From Polycyclovorans sp002706265 (GTDB lineage: Bacteria > Pseudomonadota > Gammaproteobacteria > Nevskiales > Nevskiaceae), in NCBI GenBank assembly GCA_963973915.1, contig CAXBBM010000005.1:173950-237949 (forward strand): 64,000 bases of DNA, written 5' to 3'. Below are positions 1 through 8,388 of this stretch, one piece after another. How positions within the stretch are numbered: the stretch's first letter is position 1; each line of letters starts with the position of its first letter. The notes under the pieces are model-generated. The model saw only the letters and a list, made by a program, of their open reading frames with translations, made no database searches and had not been told where the DNA came from. Both the position numbers and the translations under genes were made by a program.

Positions 1-745
1 ACGCCGGATCGGCACCAAACGCCTTGGCATAGACTTGAGCCGCCTTGGCATCGCCCTCACCGCGCAGCGTTTCGGCTTCACGATAGGCCTCGGCCAACAA
101 CACCTGTGCCTCGCGGTCCACATCCGCACGAATGCGCTCACCTTCTTCGGCACCGCGGGCCCGCAGGTCAGAGGCCACCCGCAAACGCTCGGCACGCATG
201 CGGTCGAACACCGATTCACTGACCCCCCGCGGCAGATCGATGCGCTTGACGCGCACGTCGGCCAACTCGATGCCCAGCTCGACCAGGTTGTTGCTGGCCT
301 GTTTGATCACCGTGTTGGTGATGCTGTCGCGCTCATCTGACACCGCCTGCTGAATGGTCAGCGAGCCGAACTGGTCACGCAGGCCGCGGTTGACGATGGA
401 CGAGAGCCGGTCGGCGGCGACCAATTGCTGCCCCCCCGTGGCACGAATGAAGGCCTGGGTATCGGCAATACGCCACAGAATGTAGTAATCGACGTCCACG
501 TTTTTCTTTTCGGACGTCAGGAAGCTCTCGGTGCCGCTGTCGAGAATCAGCAGGCGGCGATCGAACTTGCGCACTTCCTGAATGAAGGGAATCTTCAGGT
601 GCAGGCCGGGCGGATAGTCGGCGCCCTTGAATTCGCCCAGCTGGATCAGCACGGCACGTTCACGCTGGTCCACCACGAAAAAGGCGTTGGAGATGGTCAG
701 CAACAGGACCAGCGCAATGGCCAGCCAAACAATAGGATTTTTCAT
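1..745 (-). CDS. hflC: HflC, FtsH protease modulator (partial, C-terminus outside window)
   Basis: HflC pairs with HflK in a large inner-membrane SPFH/prohibitin assembly that encloses the FtsH protease and limits its access to membrane substrates. The visible 248 codons start at ATG 745 (MKNPIVWLAIALVLLLTI), an N-terminal membrane anchor followed by a periplasmic SPFH domain with the segment VVDQRERAVLIQLGE. The C-terminal part runs off the left edge. It lies 2 bp after the hflK stop, so the two are certainly co-transcribed. Order and sequence both match the enterobacterial hflX-hflK-hflC set. The identification is secure; the truncation is only the window border. Confidence 0.95.
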   Translation of the reverse strand, partial: MKNPIVWLAIALVLLLTISNAFFVVDQRERAVLIQLGEFKGADYPPGLHLKIPFIQEVRKFDRRLLILDSGTESFLTSEKKNVDVDYYILWRIADTQAFIRATGGQQLVAADRLSSIVNRGLRDQFGSLTIQQAVSDERDSITNTVIKQASNNLVELGIELADVRVKRIDLPRGVSESVFDRMRAERLRVASDLRARGAEEGERIRADVDREAQVLLAEAYREAETLRGEGDAKAAQVYAKAFGADPA

Positions 746-747
746 GA

Positions 748-1908
748 TCAACGGCTCCGGTCGCGCGAGGCGCGGTTGGGATCTTGCGGCGTGGCGCCGC
801 CCCTGGGCGCGGCTGCGGGATCACCGCCGCCCGAGGCGCTGCGATCGCCACGCGCATCGCCGCCGGCCATGCCGCCGCGTAGCTGATCCAGCGGCAAGAC
901 CATCAGCGGCGCGTTGGAGTCGACGTCGATGATGACCTTGGTCGTGCGTCCGAAAACCTCGCTCATCACGTCCAGATACAGACGTTCACGGGTGATCGCC
1001 GGCGCCTGCCTGTATTCGGTCAGCAGCGCGCTGAAGCGCGACGCATCACCTTCGGCGCGGGCCACGGCCTGTTCGCTGTAACCGCGCGCTTCTTCAACCA
1101 GACGTGCTGACGCACCGCGGGCACGCGGCAGGCGATCGTTGGCATAGGCCTGGGCTTCATTGACCAGACGAACCTGGTCTTCTCTGGCCTTGATGGCGTC
1201 TTCAAACGCGCTCTGCACCGGCGCCGGAGGCCGTGCCGCACGCAGGTTGACCTCGGTGATGAACAGGCCCGTGCCGTAGCTGTCGAGCTTCTGCTGCAAC
1301 AGCAGCTTGGTGCGCTCCGCAACCTCCTGCCGGCCTTCGGTGATGATGAAATCCATCGTCGAGGTGCCCACCACCTCGCGCACGGCCGATTGCGTGGACT
1401 GGCGCAGTGCGCGATCCGGCTCGGCCACCGCAAAGAGGAATTTTTCGACGTCGGAGAGGCGGTACTGCACCGTCAACTCCACATCCACGATGTTTTCGTC
1501 CTGGGTCAGCATGGTGGAGTTCTCGGCCACCGAGCGAACGCCGGTGACGTTGATCACTTCCACGGTGTCGACCGGCCACGGCACATGCCAGCGCAGGCCC
1601 GGCTCATTGGTCTGAATATGCTGACCAAATCGCAACACCACGCCGCGCTGCTGTTCATCGACCACATAGAAGCCGGACAGGCCCCAGAGCACGACCAGCG
1701 CGCCGACCAGCAACAACACCAGCCCGCGGGAAATGCCGCCGCCCCCGCCCGACGACGGCAAGCCGGTGCCATTGCCCTTGCCGCCCCCCAAGGACTGCTT
1801 GAAGCGCTTGAACAGTGCGTCAAGATCGGGAGGCTTGCCCCCGCCGCCGCCTTTCTTGGGGCCCTGATTCCAAGGGTCCTTGTTGGGGCCGGGTTCATTC
1901 CAAGCCAT
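748..1908 (-). CDS. hflK: HflK, FtsH protease modulator
   Basis: This is the partner of HflC in the SPFH complex that regulates FtsH. From ATG 1908 the product is 386 aa: a Gly-rich N-terminus with GGGGG runs (residues 20-60), a membrane segment at about 62-82, then an SPFH domain starting near YVVDEQQRGVVL and a C-terminal helical region rich in Ala, Arg and Glu. An in-frame extension to 1989 exists, but the ATG at 1908 has AAGGA about 11 nt upstream and gives the conserved family start MAWNEPG, so the shorter form is preferred. It follows hflX by an 87-bp gap and precedes hflC by 2 bp. Confidence 0.95.
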   Translation of the reverse strand: MAWNEPGPNKDPWNQGPKKGGGGGKPPDLDALFKRFKQSLGGGKGNGTGLPSSGGGGGISRGLVLLLVGALVVLWGLSGFYVVDEQQRGVVLRFGQHIQTNEPGLRWHVPWPVDTVEVINVTGVRSVAENSTMLTQDENIVDVELTVQYRLSDVEKFLFAVAEPDRALRQSTQSAVREVVGTSTMDFIITEGRQEVAERTKLLLQQKLDSYGTGLFITEVNLRAARPPAPVQSAFEDAIKAREDQVRLVNEAQAYANDRLPRARGASARLVEEARGYSEQAVARAEGDASRFSALLTEYRQAPAITRERLYLDVMSEVFGRTTKVIIDVDSNAPLMVLPLDQLRGGMAGGDARGDRSASGGGDPAAAPRGGATPQDPNRASRDRSR

Positions 1909-1995
1909 AGTGTTGCTGTCCTTCAGGTTGGTGGCCCAGGCGAATGCCCGGGCTGAGGATGCTGTCGTGGCCGCCCGAAACGGCGGCACGCGAAC

Positions 1996-3321
1996 TCATG
2001 ATTTTACGTTGTCCGCTTCCCACGCCTCAACCGGACCTGGATCTGGCGGCGGGTCGATGCCCGCGGCCACGCACAGACCGCGCAGGCGTTCGAACGGCAT
2101 TTCAACGTCGATTTCCAGATCGCCAGTTTCGAGCAGGCGCTCGGCCCGGACCGATCGATGGGCGAACAACTGTGCCCGAAGTCGTCCCGCCCTGCTGGGA
2201 ATTCGCAAGGTGTAGGTGCCAAGGTCACGCTCGGCGAGACGTTCGGCCAGCACCTCGCGCAGCGTGTCCAGGCCCTCGCCGGTCAGCGCCGACACCCATA
2301 CCCGCTGCGCCACGCCGGCATCATCGCGCTCGACGCGCGGCAACTCGCCTTCGCGCTGGTCGATCTTGTTGAACACCAGCAGACGCGGCACCGACTCGGC
2401 TTCAATTTCGTCGATGACCGCCACCACCTGCTCGATGCGCGCCGCCCGCTCGGGGTCTGCCGCGTCCACCACATGCACCAGCAGATCGGCGTTGCGGGCC
2501 TCCTCCAGCGTGGCTCGGAAGGCGGCGATCAGATCGTGCGGCAGGTCGCGAATAAAACCCACGGTGTCGGCCAGCACCGCGTGTTCCAGGCCCGGCAGTT
2601 CCACGCGTCGCACGGTGGTGTCCAGGGTGGCGAAGAGTTGCCGGGAGGCAAACACCTGCTGGTGTGTCAGCGCATTGAACAGCGTCGACTTGCCCGCATT
2701 GGTGTAGCCCACCAGCGACGCGATGGGAATTTCGTTGCGCGTCCGGGCCTGGCGGTTCTGGGCGCGGCGGGCGCGAACGCCCTCGAGGTGCCGCTTGAGC
2801 GTGGCAATGCGGTCACGCAGCATGCGGCGGTCGAGCTCCAGCTGGGTTTCACCCGGCCCGGTCAGGCCAATGCCGCCGCCGCGCTGGCGCTCAAGGTGGG
2901 TCCAGCCGCGGATCAGTCGGGTCGACATGTGCTGCAACTGCGCCAACTCGACCTGCAGCTTGCCCTCGTGGGTGCGGGCGCGCTGGGCAAAGATGTCGAG
3001 AATCAGCCCCGAACGCCCGACCACACGGCACTTCACGCAACGCTCGAGGTTGCGCTCCTGGCTGGGCGACAGCGGGTGGTTGACGATCACCAGTTCGGCG
3101 CACTGCGCCTGAACGCTCTCGGCAATTTCTTCGGCCTTGCCGGTGCCGACGAACAGCCCGGCATCAGGCTGACGCCGGCTGCCGCCGATCACCGACAACA
3201 CCTCGGCGCCGGCAGCCCGGGCCAGTTCTATGAACTCAAGACGGTCTGCCTCGTAATCGCCACCCGGCAGGTCGAGATGCACCAGAACCGCTTGCTGTCC
3301 GGCTTTGGGGCGCTCAAACAT
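1996..3321 (-). CDS. hflX: HflX, ribosome-associated GTPase
   Basis: HflX is a translational GTPase that binds the 50S subunit and helps split or rescue stalled ribosomes under stress. The 441-aa product has the N-terminal HflX domain (about 1-195, with GPGETQLELDRR) and a G domain with G1 GYTNAGKST (205-213), G3 DTVGFI (252-257) and G4 NKID (318-321). Length and motifs are typical. It starts 24 bp after the hfq stop, continuing the miaA-hfq-hflX order of enterobacteria. Confidence 0.96.
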   Translation of the reverse strand: MFERPKAGQQAVLVHLDLPGGDYEADRLEFIELARAAGAEVLSVIGGSRRQPDAGLFVGTGKAEEIAESVQAQCAELVIVNHPLSPSQERNLERCVKCRVVGRSGLILDIFAQRARTHEGKLQVELAQLQHMSTRLIRGWTHLERQRGGGIGLTGPGETQLELDRRMLRDRIATLKRHLEGVRARRAQNRQARTRNEIPIASLVGYTNAGKSTLFNALTHQQVFASRQLFATLDTTVRRVELPGLEHAVLADTVGFIRDLPHDLIAAFRATLEEARNADLLVHVVDAADPERAARIEQVVAVIDEIEAESVPRLLVFNKIDQREGELPRVERDDAGVAQRVWVSALTGEGLDTLREVLAERLAERDLGTYTLRIPSRAGRLRAQLFAHRSVRAERLLETGDLEIDVEMPFERLRGLCVAAGIDPPPDPGPVEAWEADNVKS

Positions 3322-3345
3322 GCAAGCGATGTGAACTCGGGATGA

Positions 3346-3612
3346 TCAAGCTGCCGGTGCGCCCTGGTCGTCTGCGGTGGCCGCGTCGGCTTCCGGGTCG
3401 TAGAGACGGACCGGACGCGACGGCACCACCGTCGAAATGGCGTGCTTGTAAACCATCTGGCTGACGGTGTTCTTCAGCAGCACCACAAATGAGTCAAATG
3501 ACTCGATCTGGCCTTGCAGCTTGATGCCGTTGACCAGATAAATGGAAACTGGAATGCGTTCTTTACGGAGCACATTGAGAAATGGTTCTTGCAGTGTGTG
3601 AACCTTCGACAT
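3346..3612 (-). CDS. hfq: Hfq, RNA chaperone
   Basis: Hfq forms a hexameric Sm-like ring that anneals small RNAs to mRNAs. The 88-aa product from ATG 3612 contains Sm1 (YLVNGIKLQGQIESFDSFVVLL) and Sm2 (YKHAISTVVP), and has a short acidic/Ala-rich tail, so it lacks the long C-terminus of the E. coli protein. The frame is open upstream to 3711, but ATG 3612 has AGGGG upstream and gives the conserved MSKVHTLQEPFLN start. It lies 160 bp after miaA, a gap large enough for its own promoter, as is known for E. coli hfq. Confidence 0.97.
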   Translation of the reverse strand: MSKVHTLQEPFLNVLRKERIPVSIYLVNGIKLQGQIESFDSFVVLLKNTVSQMVYKHAISTVVPSRPVRLYDPEADAATADDQGAPAA

Positions 3613-3772
3613 GCGGCGACCCCTGTTTTCGTGATTGTTGTCTTGCGCAACTCTGCCACCCGAGGGTAGGCCGGCAGTGTACACCGGACACCTTGTTTTC
3701 GCCGTTGTCAAGCCATTGATCGGCCGACGACTTTCAGCAGCAGCGCAACGCGCGGATGACCGCCTGCCCCTG

Positions 3773-4723
3773 TCACTCTGGGCAGCGCCCCAGGGTTTTC
3801 AAGGTGCGGGCAACCTCGTCGAGCTGCCCTGCCAGCCCGCCGTGCAGTAGCTGCCAGCCAGGCTCGTTGCGCAACCAGGTCAACTGCCGTTTGGCCAATT
3901 GTCGGGTGGCCGCAACGCCCTGCTCCACCGCCACCGGCAAGGCCACATCCGCAGCCAGCGTGGCCCAAAGCTGCCGATAGCCGACGCTGCGTATCGACGG
4001 CAGCGCGTCGTGCAGATCTCCGCGCCGGAACAATGCTTCTACCTCGTCCAGCAGACCGGCCTCCATCATCTGGTGAAAGCGCTGCTCGATACGCTGATGC
4101 AGCACGCTGCGATCGGCAACCATCACCGCAACCCGGCAGACCGGACCCAGGTCGGGCGCCGGCACCGGCACCCGGTACGCCTGACTCGCCGGCTGGCCCG
4201 TGAGGCGAACAATCTCCAGCGCCCGTTGAATGCGCTGCCAGTCGTTGGGGTGCAGGCGCTCTGCCGTTTCTGCGTCGCGCGTCGCCAGCTCGGCATGCAT
4301 GGCGGCCACGCCGCGCTCATCGGCCTCGGCTTGCAGCGTGGCGCGCAGCGCCGGCGAAGACGACGGCAATCGGCTCAGGCCACCCAGCAAGGCCTTGAGG
4401 TACAGAAGGGTGCCGCCCACCAGCACCGGCAAATGGCGCCGCGCCCGCACCTCTGAAATGGCGCGCGTCGCGTCCACCGCGAACCGGGCCGCAGAGTAGG
4501 GGTCTGCAGGGTCGCAGAGGTCCAGCAGGTGATGCCGCACCTGCTGCTGCTCAAGCGCGCTCGGCTTGGCGGTGCCGATGTCCATGCCGCGATACACCTG
4601 CGCCGAATCGGCACTGATCAGCTCGACCGGCATCCGCCGGGCCAGCGCCATGGCCAGCGCCGACTTGCCGCTCGCGGTGGCACCGGCAATCACCAGCAGC
4701 GGCAATCGGTCTGGCGTGCTCAT
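3773..4723 (-). CDS. miaA: MiaA, tRNA dimethylallyltransferase
   Basis: MiaA adds a dimethylallyl group to N6 of A37 in tRNAs reading UNN codons, which improves codon reading. The 316-aa product has a P-loop GATASGKS at residues 14-21, the conserved SADSAQVYRGMDIGTAKP segment and the late WLRNEP motif. The start chosen is ATG 4723, which overlaps the mutL stop as ATGA and implies translational coupling; an upstream extension to 4795 would lie inside mutL. It is followed by hfq. Confidence 0.96.
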   Translation of the reverse strand: MSTPDRLPLLVIAGATASGKSALAMALARRMPVELISADSAQVYRGMDIGTAKPSALEQQQVRHHLLDLCDPADPYSAARFAVDATRAISEVRARRHLPVLVGGTLLYLKALLGGLSRLPSSSPALRATLQAEADERGVAAMHAELATRDAETAERLHPNDWQRIQRALEIVRLTGQPASQAYRVPVPAPDLGPVCRVAVMVADRSVLHQRIEQRFHQMMEAGLLDEVEALFRRGDLHDALPSIRSVGYRQLWATLAADVALPVAVEQGVAATRQLAKRQLTWLRNEPGWQLLHGGLAGQLDEVARTLKTLGRCPE

Positions 4724-6555
4724 CGGCCTCGCAGAAACCAGTGGTCGAGCGTGCCGCGCGGAATCTGCACCCAGGTGCGCCGACCATGGTTGCATTGGCC
4801 CGACAGCTCGGTGCCTTCGATGTCACGCAGCAGCGCATTCATCTCGGGCAGCGTCAGACGCCGGTTGGCCTTGATGGCCGCCTTGCACGCCACCTCAGCC
4901 AGCACCCGTTGCTGGGCGCTCTGGGCGCCATCATCGATGCGGTGCAGTTCATCGTCGCCGGCATCACCGCTGCCCGCCCAGCGCTTGAGCAGGCCGGCCA
5001 CCGGCGTCCGCTGCAACAGCGCTGGAACCGCGCGCACCCACAGCGAATCAGGCCCGGTCTGGTCCAGCTCGAAACCAACGGACGCCAGGGCCTCACGCTG
5101 CGCCATCAGCGTCTCGACGGCGACTTCGTCGAGCGCCACCGGCTCCGGCACCAGCAAACGCTGGCTCGCCGCCTGCCCCGACGCGAGCTGTTGCTTGAGG
5201 CGCTCGTACAACACGCGCTCGTGGGCGGCGTGGGCATCGACCACCACCAGCCCATCGGTGTTCTCGGCCAGAATGAAAATGCCGTGGAGCTGCGCGATGG
5301 CATGCCCCAGCGGGGCTGCCGCCTCCACCTGGGCCGCCGCTGCACGCCAAGGCGACGGCGGGGCTGCGGCCGGGTCTGGGCAGGCCTCACCGTCGGCACG
5401 ATCTTCAACCTGGAATGCCAAAGGCGGCCCGCCGCCGACCGCGTACTGCGGCACGAATGACGCGGCGCCGGCCCTCGGCGGCAGCGGCCCCAGCGCCAAG
5501 GGAACCTGCCATTGCGGCGCCGGGTCGTCGGGCCGAATCTGGTGGTGGCGATCTGGCTCGGGTCGAACCGCCCGCAATTGATGATGAATCACACCGAAGA
5601 TAAAGTCGTGGACCTCGGCCGAGCGCCTGAAGCGCACCTCGGTCTTCTGCGGATGCACGTTGACATCGACCGCCGCCGGGTCCAGCGCCAACGACAGGAC
5701 AAAGGCCGGGTGGTGTTGACTGTGCATCACATCGGCATAGGCACGGCGAATCGCCGAGGCCATCACCCGATCACGCACCGGACGGCCATTGACATGCACA
5801 TGCTGGCAGTCGGCGCGCGCCCGGGCCGCGGCGGGCAGGCCCACCCAGCCCTGCAAATGAAGGCCGAGACGCGCCTCGTCAACCGCCACGCTCTCGGTCA
5901 GGAAGGCATCTCCCAGCAGCGCGGCAATGCGGGCCGCCTGCGACTGGGGCGGCAACTTGAGCGTGCAGCGGCCGTTGTGCAGCAGTTCGATGCGCATCGC
6001 CGGGCGCCACAGGGCCAGCTTGTGCACCACTTGCACAATGGCCCGGAACTCCGCCGCCGCGCTGCGCATGAACTTGCGACGGGCCGGGGTGTTGAAGAAC
6101 AGGTCGCGCACGTCAATAGTCGTGCCGACCGGGTGGGCAGCCGGCTCGCCGACCATGTCATCGGCCAGACGGCCCTCCCCGTGAACCTGGTGGGCGTGCG
6201 CGGCCTGCTGGGGCCGGCTGGTCACGCGCAGGCGCGAGACCGACAGAATGCTGGGCAAGGCTTCGCCACGAAAGCCGAGACTGGCCACCGATTCCAGATC
6301 TGCCAAGACGCGAATCTTGCTGGTCGCGTGGCGCGCAAGCGCGCCAACCAGCGCCTCGGCCGGGATGCCGCAGCCGTCATCGGTCACGCGGATCCGGTTG
6401 AGGCCGCCTTCGACCACGTCGATCACGATCGATTGCGCACCGGCATCGAGGCTGTTCTCGACCAGTTCCTTGACCACTGCAGCAGGCCGCTCGACCACTT
6501 CTCCGGCCTTGATCTGATCGATCAGCAGGTCGGGGAGGATGGCGATGGCAGTCAT
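4720..6555 (-). CDS. mutL: MutL, mismatch repair protein with endonuclease-type C-terminal motifs
   Basis: MutL links mismatch recognition by MutS to strand incision. The 611-aa product has an N-terminal GHKL ATPase (ENSLDAGA 33-40, DDGCGI 59-64, GFRGEAL 94-100), a Pro/Ala/Asp-rich linker (about 335-415) and a C-terminal dimerisation domain. That domain carries DAHAAHERVLYE (440-451), ACKAAIKAN (556-564) and CNHGRRT (588-594). These match the metal-binding motifs of endonuclease-active MutL (usual form DQHA-x2-E-x4-E), with Gln replaced by Ala, and are absent from E. coli MutL. This suggests a MutH-independent repair pathway. It lies 77 bp after the amidase gene and overlaps miaA. Confidence 0.96.
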   Translation of the reverse strand: MTAIAILPDLLIDQIKAGEVVERPAAVVKELVENSLDAGAQSIVIDVVEGGLNRIRVTDDGCGIPAEALVGALARHATSKIRVLADLESVASLGFRGEALPSILSVSRLRVTSRPQQAAHAHQVHGEGRLADDMVGEPAAHPVGTTIDVRDLFFNTPARRKFMRSAAAEFRAIVQVVHKLALWRPAMRIELLHNGRCTLKLPPQSQAARIAALLGDAFLTESVAVDEARLGLHLQGWVGLPAAARARADCQHVHVNGRPVRDRVMASAIRRAYADVMHSQHHPAFVLSLALDPAAVDVNVHPQKTEVRFRRSAEVHDFIFGVIHHQLRAVRPEPDRHHQIRPDDPAPQWQVPLALGPLPPRAGAASFVPQYAVGGGPPLAFQVEDRADGEACPDPAAAPPSPWRAAAAQVEAAAPLGHAIAQLHGIFILAENTDGLVVVDAHAAHERVLYERLKQQLASGQAASQRLLVPEPVALDEVAVETLMAQREALASVGFELDQTGPDSLWVRAVPALLQRTPVAGLLKRWAGSGDAGDDELHRIDDGAQSAQQRVLAEVACKAAIKANRRLTLPEMNALLRDIEGTELSGQCNHGRRTWVQIPRGTLDHWFLRGR

Positions 6556-6632
6556 GGGCGCAAGCGGTCGGCGAATCGGGCCAGCCAGTTTACGCGGGCA
6601 AGGCCGTTGCCCGGGGCCTCATGAGTATCAGC

Positions 6633-7814
6633 TCAGGGCAGGTCGCGCATGATCAGGCTGGAATCGGCCGATTGCACCACCGGCATCTGCGGCCGGTAAT
6701 GGTCAAAGTAGCCACGGATGCCCGCCATGATGGACTTGGCAAACCGCTCCTGATGCTTGGGGTCGCGCAGCAGACGCTCTTCTTGCGGGTTGCTGATGAA
6801 CGCCGTTTCGACCAGCACCGAGGGAATGTCGGGCGCCTTGAGCACCATGAAGCCGGCCTGCTGCACCACCGTTTTCTGCAGGCGGTTGATCTGCCCCAGC
6901 GAATTGAGGATGCGGCCGCCCAGATCGAAACTGGCTTCCAGCGAGGCGCTCTGCGACAGATCGATCAACACCGACGCGAGGTCGCTGTCCTTGCTGGCGA
7001 TCTCGATGCCGCCCACCAGGTCGGCGGCGTTCTCGCGTCGCGCCAGCCAGCGGGCATGCTCACTGGACGCGCCCCGGTTCGACAGCACATAAACCGAGCT
7101 GCCGCGCAGCTCGCGCTTGCGGAAGGCGTTGGCATGGATCGAGACGAACAGGTCTGCCTGGTACTCACGGGCGACCTCGACGCGGCGCTGCAGGCCCACG
7201 GAGTAATCGCCGCTGCGTGTCAGCACCGCGCGCATGCCGGGCTGGGCGTCGATCAACGCGGCGAGGCGGCGCGCCATGACCAGCGACACGTCCTTTTCAC
7301 GCGTGCCCGCCGGACCGATGGCGCCGGGGTCTTCGCCGCCGTGACCGGCATCCACCGCGATGGTGATGAGTTTTTCGCCCAGGGTGACGGCGGGCTTCTG
7401 CACGCGCGCGGTGGGCATCGACAGCGGCACATCGAGGTCCAGCACCACGCGGTGGCCAAACTGGTCGCTGGGCGTGAGGCTGAAACTGCGCGGCGTGATG
7501 GGCTGGTTCACGTCCAGCACCACGCGCACGGTTTTTTCGTCGCGCTTGCCCGAGCGGATGCGCTGCACCACGCCCTGGCCGGCCGCCCGGTTGGCGACAC
7601 GCACGCTTTCGGGCGACATGCCGTGCAGGTCGATGACGATGCGATGCGGATTGTCCAGGGTGAAAACACTGTGCTGCACGGCGCCATCAAGGTCGAACAC
7701 GACGCGGGTCGATTCCGGCCCCGCCCACAGCCGTACGTCGCGCAGCTCGGCGGCCACGGCAGGCCGCGTCATCACGACCAAGAGGCTCAACATCACTAGC
7801 AAGTGTCGCGTCAT
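6633..7814 (-). CDS. amiB: N-acetylmuramoyl-L-alanine amidase (AmiB/AmiC type)
   Basis: A periplasmic zinc amidase that cuts the stem peptide from N-acetylmuramic acid during daughter-cell separation. From ATG 7814 (GGGAGT upstream) the 393-aa product has a signal peptide (1-22, ending PAVAA), an AMIN domain (about 24-130) for septal localisation and an Amidase_3 domain (about 150-385) with zinc-site segments VDAGHGGEDPGA, SIHANAF and VETAFISNP. A few codons of upstream open frame were not used. Its place between tsaE and mutL is that of E. coli amiB; AmiB versus AmiC cannot be settled from sequence alone. No LysM or SPOR domain is seen. Confidence 0.93.
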   Translation of the reverse strand: MTRHLLVMLSLLVVMTRPAVAAELRDVRLWAGPESTRVVFDLDGAVQHSVFTLDNPHRIVIDLHGMSPESVRVANRAAGQGVVQRIRSGKRDEKTVRVVLDVNQPITPRSFSLTPSDQFGHRVVLDLDVPLSMPTARVQKPAVTLGEKLITIAVDAGHGGEDPGAIGPAGTREKDVSLVMARRLAALIDAQPGMRAVLTRSGDYSVGLQRRVEVAREYQADLFVSIHANAFRKRELRGSSVYVLSNRGASSEHARWLARRENAADLVGGIEIASKDSDLASVLIDLSQSASLEASFDLGGRILNSLGQINRLQKTVVQQAGFMVLKAPDIPSVLVETAFISNPQEERLLRDPKHQERFAKSIMAGIRGYFDHYRPQMPVVQSADSSLIMRDLP

Positions 7815-7896
7815 CGTCACCACTGACTCCCTGATGCAGCGCTTATAGCGCTGATTGCCCGGCAACGCAAGATTTTTCTAATTTATATATAGCGTG

Positions 7897-8388
7897 TTAC
7901 ACCACAATCTTCATGTGAGTTGTGACGATCTTCGCGGCCCCGTCCCCAGCGTCCTTCCAGCGCAGCCGCGCCACACGCCCGCCGGCAGCGGCTTCGAGGC
8001 TGATCGTCAACCGCGCGGCCGGCAGGGCGTCGCCGGCCATCGAAGGCCACTCCACGCACCACAGCGACTGATCGGGCGGCTCGTCTTCAAGCCCCAGCCC
8101 CCACCAGTCCTCCACCGCAGCCAGGCGGTAGAGGTCAAGGTGCAGAACCCGGCCGCCGCCGGGCAGATCGTAGGGCTCGACCAGGGTGTAGGTGGGGCTC
8201 TTCACCGGCCCGGCAACCCCCAGCGCCCGCAGCAGGCTGCGCACCAGGTGGGTCTTTCCTGCCCCCAGCCCGCCCTCGAGGGCGATCAGCCCCAAGGGCT
8301 GCGGGCCCAGGCCCGCGGCCAGCGCCGCACCCAGGGCGTCGGTGGCATCCGGGTCGGGCAACACCAGGGTCTGGGTCAGGCCGCTCAT
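7897..8388 (-). CDS. tsaE: TsaE, ATPase for tRNA t6A synthesis
   Basis: TsaE is the P-loop ATPase of the TsaBDE complex that makes N6-threonylcarbamoyl-adenosine at position 37 of ANN-decoding tRNAs. The 163-aa product has Walker A GGLGAGKTHLV, the switch-like segment SPTYTLVEPYDL and the downstream HLDLYRL motif. The ATG at 8388 overlaps the nnr stop as ATGA, so the longer open frame running into nnr is rejected. It precedes the amidase gene, as in E. coli. Confidence 0.95.
   Translation of the reverse strand: MSGLTQTLVLPDPDATDALGAALAAGLGPQPLGLIALEGGLGAGKTHLVRSLLRALGVAGPVKSPTYTLVEPYDLPGGGRVLHLDLYRLAAVEDWWGLGLEDEPPDQSLWCVEWPSMAGDALPAARLTISLEAAAGGRVARLRWKDAGDGAAKIVTTHMKIVV

Noticed and set aside
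748..1989. Longer hflK start at 1989
   Set aside because: The extra 27 residues have no family match, and ATG 1908 has a good ribosome site and the conserved start.
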